7,468 nucleotides of DNA. Source: Desulfocapsa sp. Its GTDB lineage: Bacteria; Desulfobacterota; Desulfobulbia; Desulfobulbales; Desulfocapsaceae. The stretch lies in assembly GCA_029942265.1 (NCBI GenBank), contig JAOZTO010000113.1:1-7468 (forward strand). Direction: 5' to 3'. Below, piece by piece: positions 7,393 to 7,468 of this stretch (its first letter is position 1; each line of letters opens with the position of its first letter). The notes beneath the pieces were generated by a model, which did not search any database, had not been told where the DNA came from, and was given only the letters and a program-made list of their open reading frames with translations. A program made the translations under genes and the position numbers.

Positions 7393-7468
7393 AGCTAAAG
7401 ATGTGAGTTCGAATTATGAGTCCGTTGATTTAATAGCATTTCGAAGTCTCGTACCTCGCTATCTGGTT
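7393..7468. other. Upstream edge of the methyltransferase gene, no feature recognised
   Basis: These 76 bases lie before the methyltransferase start and reach the window edge. I see no convincing promoter, open frame or RNA gene. A GTTCGAAT-like string near 7408 resembles a tRNA T-loop but lacks pairing stems. Confidence 0.5.

Noticed and set aside
7393..7468. tRNA-like fragment (GTTCGAAT string and a CTCATAA loop on the other strand)
   Set aside because: No acceptor, D or T stems can be formed around these strings.

Overview
The window looks like a chromosomal accessory region of an anaerobic Gram-negative proteobacterium-like organism. A Desulfobacterota (sulfate-reducer-like) source is my best guess. 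It rests on moderate-to-low GC, a complete three-part TRAP transporter with a Sec-exported binding protein, a dCache-PAS signalling protein and an IS66-type miniature element. This assignment is an inference from protein style, not from a marker gene.

Layout. Positions 1-5065 on the minus strand read as one transcription unit. In order of transcription it holds a TRAP solute-binding protein (DctP, 5065-4067), a 135-bp gap with a strong hairpin, the small membrane subunit (DctQ, 3931-3422), the large membrane subunit (DctM, 3417-2137), a cytoplasmic glycerophosphodiester phosphodiesterase (GDPD, 2126-1185), and the first 383 codons of a membrane sensor with a dCache_3-like periplasmic domain and the start of a PAS domain (1150 to the window edge). 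DctQ-DctM and DctM-GDPD are separated by only 4 and 10 bases. The sensor follows the GDPD after 34 bases. The simplest joint reading is that DctP captures an anionic solute, DctQM imports it with a Na+ gradient, and GDPD hydrolyses a glycerophosphodiester. The sensor may report on the same or a related ligand. This would be a TRAP counterpart of the ABC-type Ugp system with UgpQ. The substrate is inferred, not shown.

The 514-bp gene-free stretch 5066-5579 separates this operon from a divergent gene. It holds a good ribosome binding site, a candidate promoter and 13-bp palindrome for dctP, two 15-bp direct repeats exactly 30 bp apart, and a 151-bp miniature transposable element (5287-5437). 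That element has 14-bp perfect terminal inverted repeats beginning GTAA and an exact 8-bp target duplication (GAAAAAAT), the IS66-family pattern. The last 24 bp of this element recur exactly, in inverted orientation, at 1177-1200, where they supply the stop codon of the GDPD gene. The TRAP-GDPD block is therefore bracketed by inward-facing 24-bp inverted repeats.

To the right, 5580-6731 (+) encodes an AAA_14/DUF4143-type ATPase with a possible leaderless start. It runs convergently into, and overlaps by 32 bp, a zinc-ribbon plus class I SAM methyltransferase gene (7392-6700, -). No RNA gene, CRISPR array, transposase or phage gene is visible.
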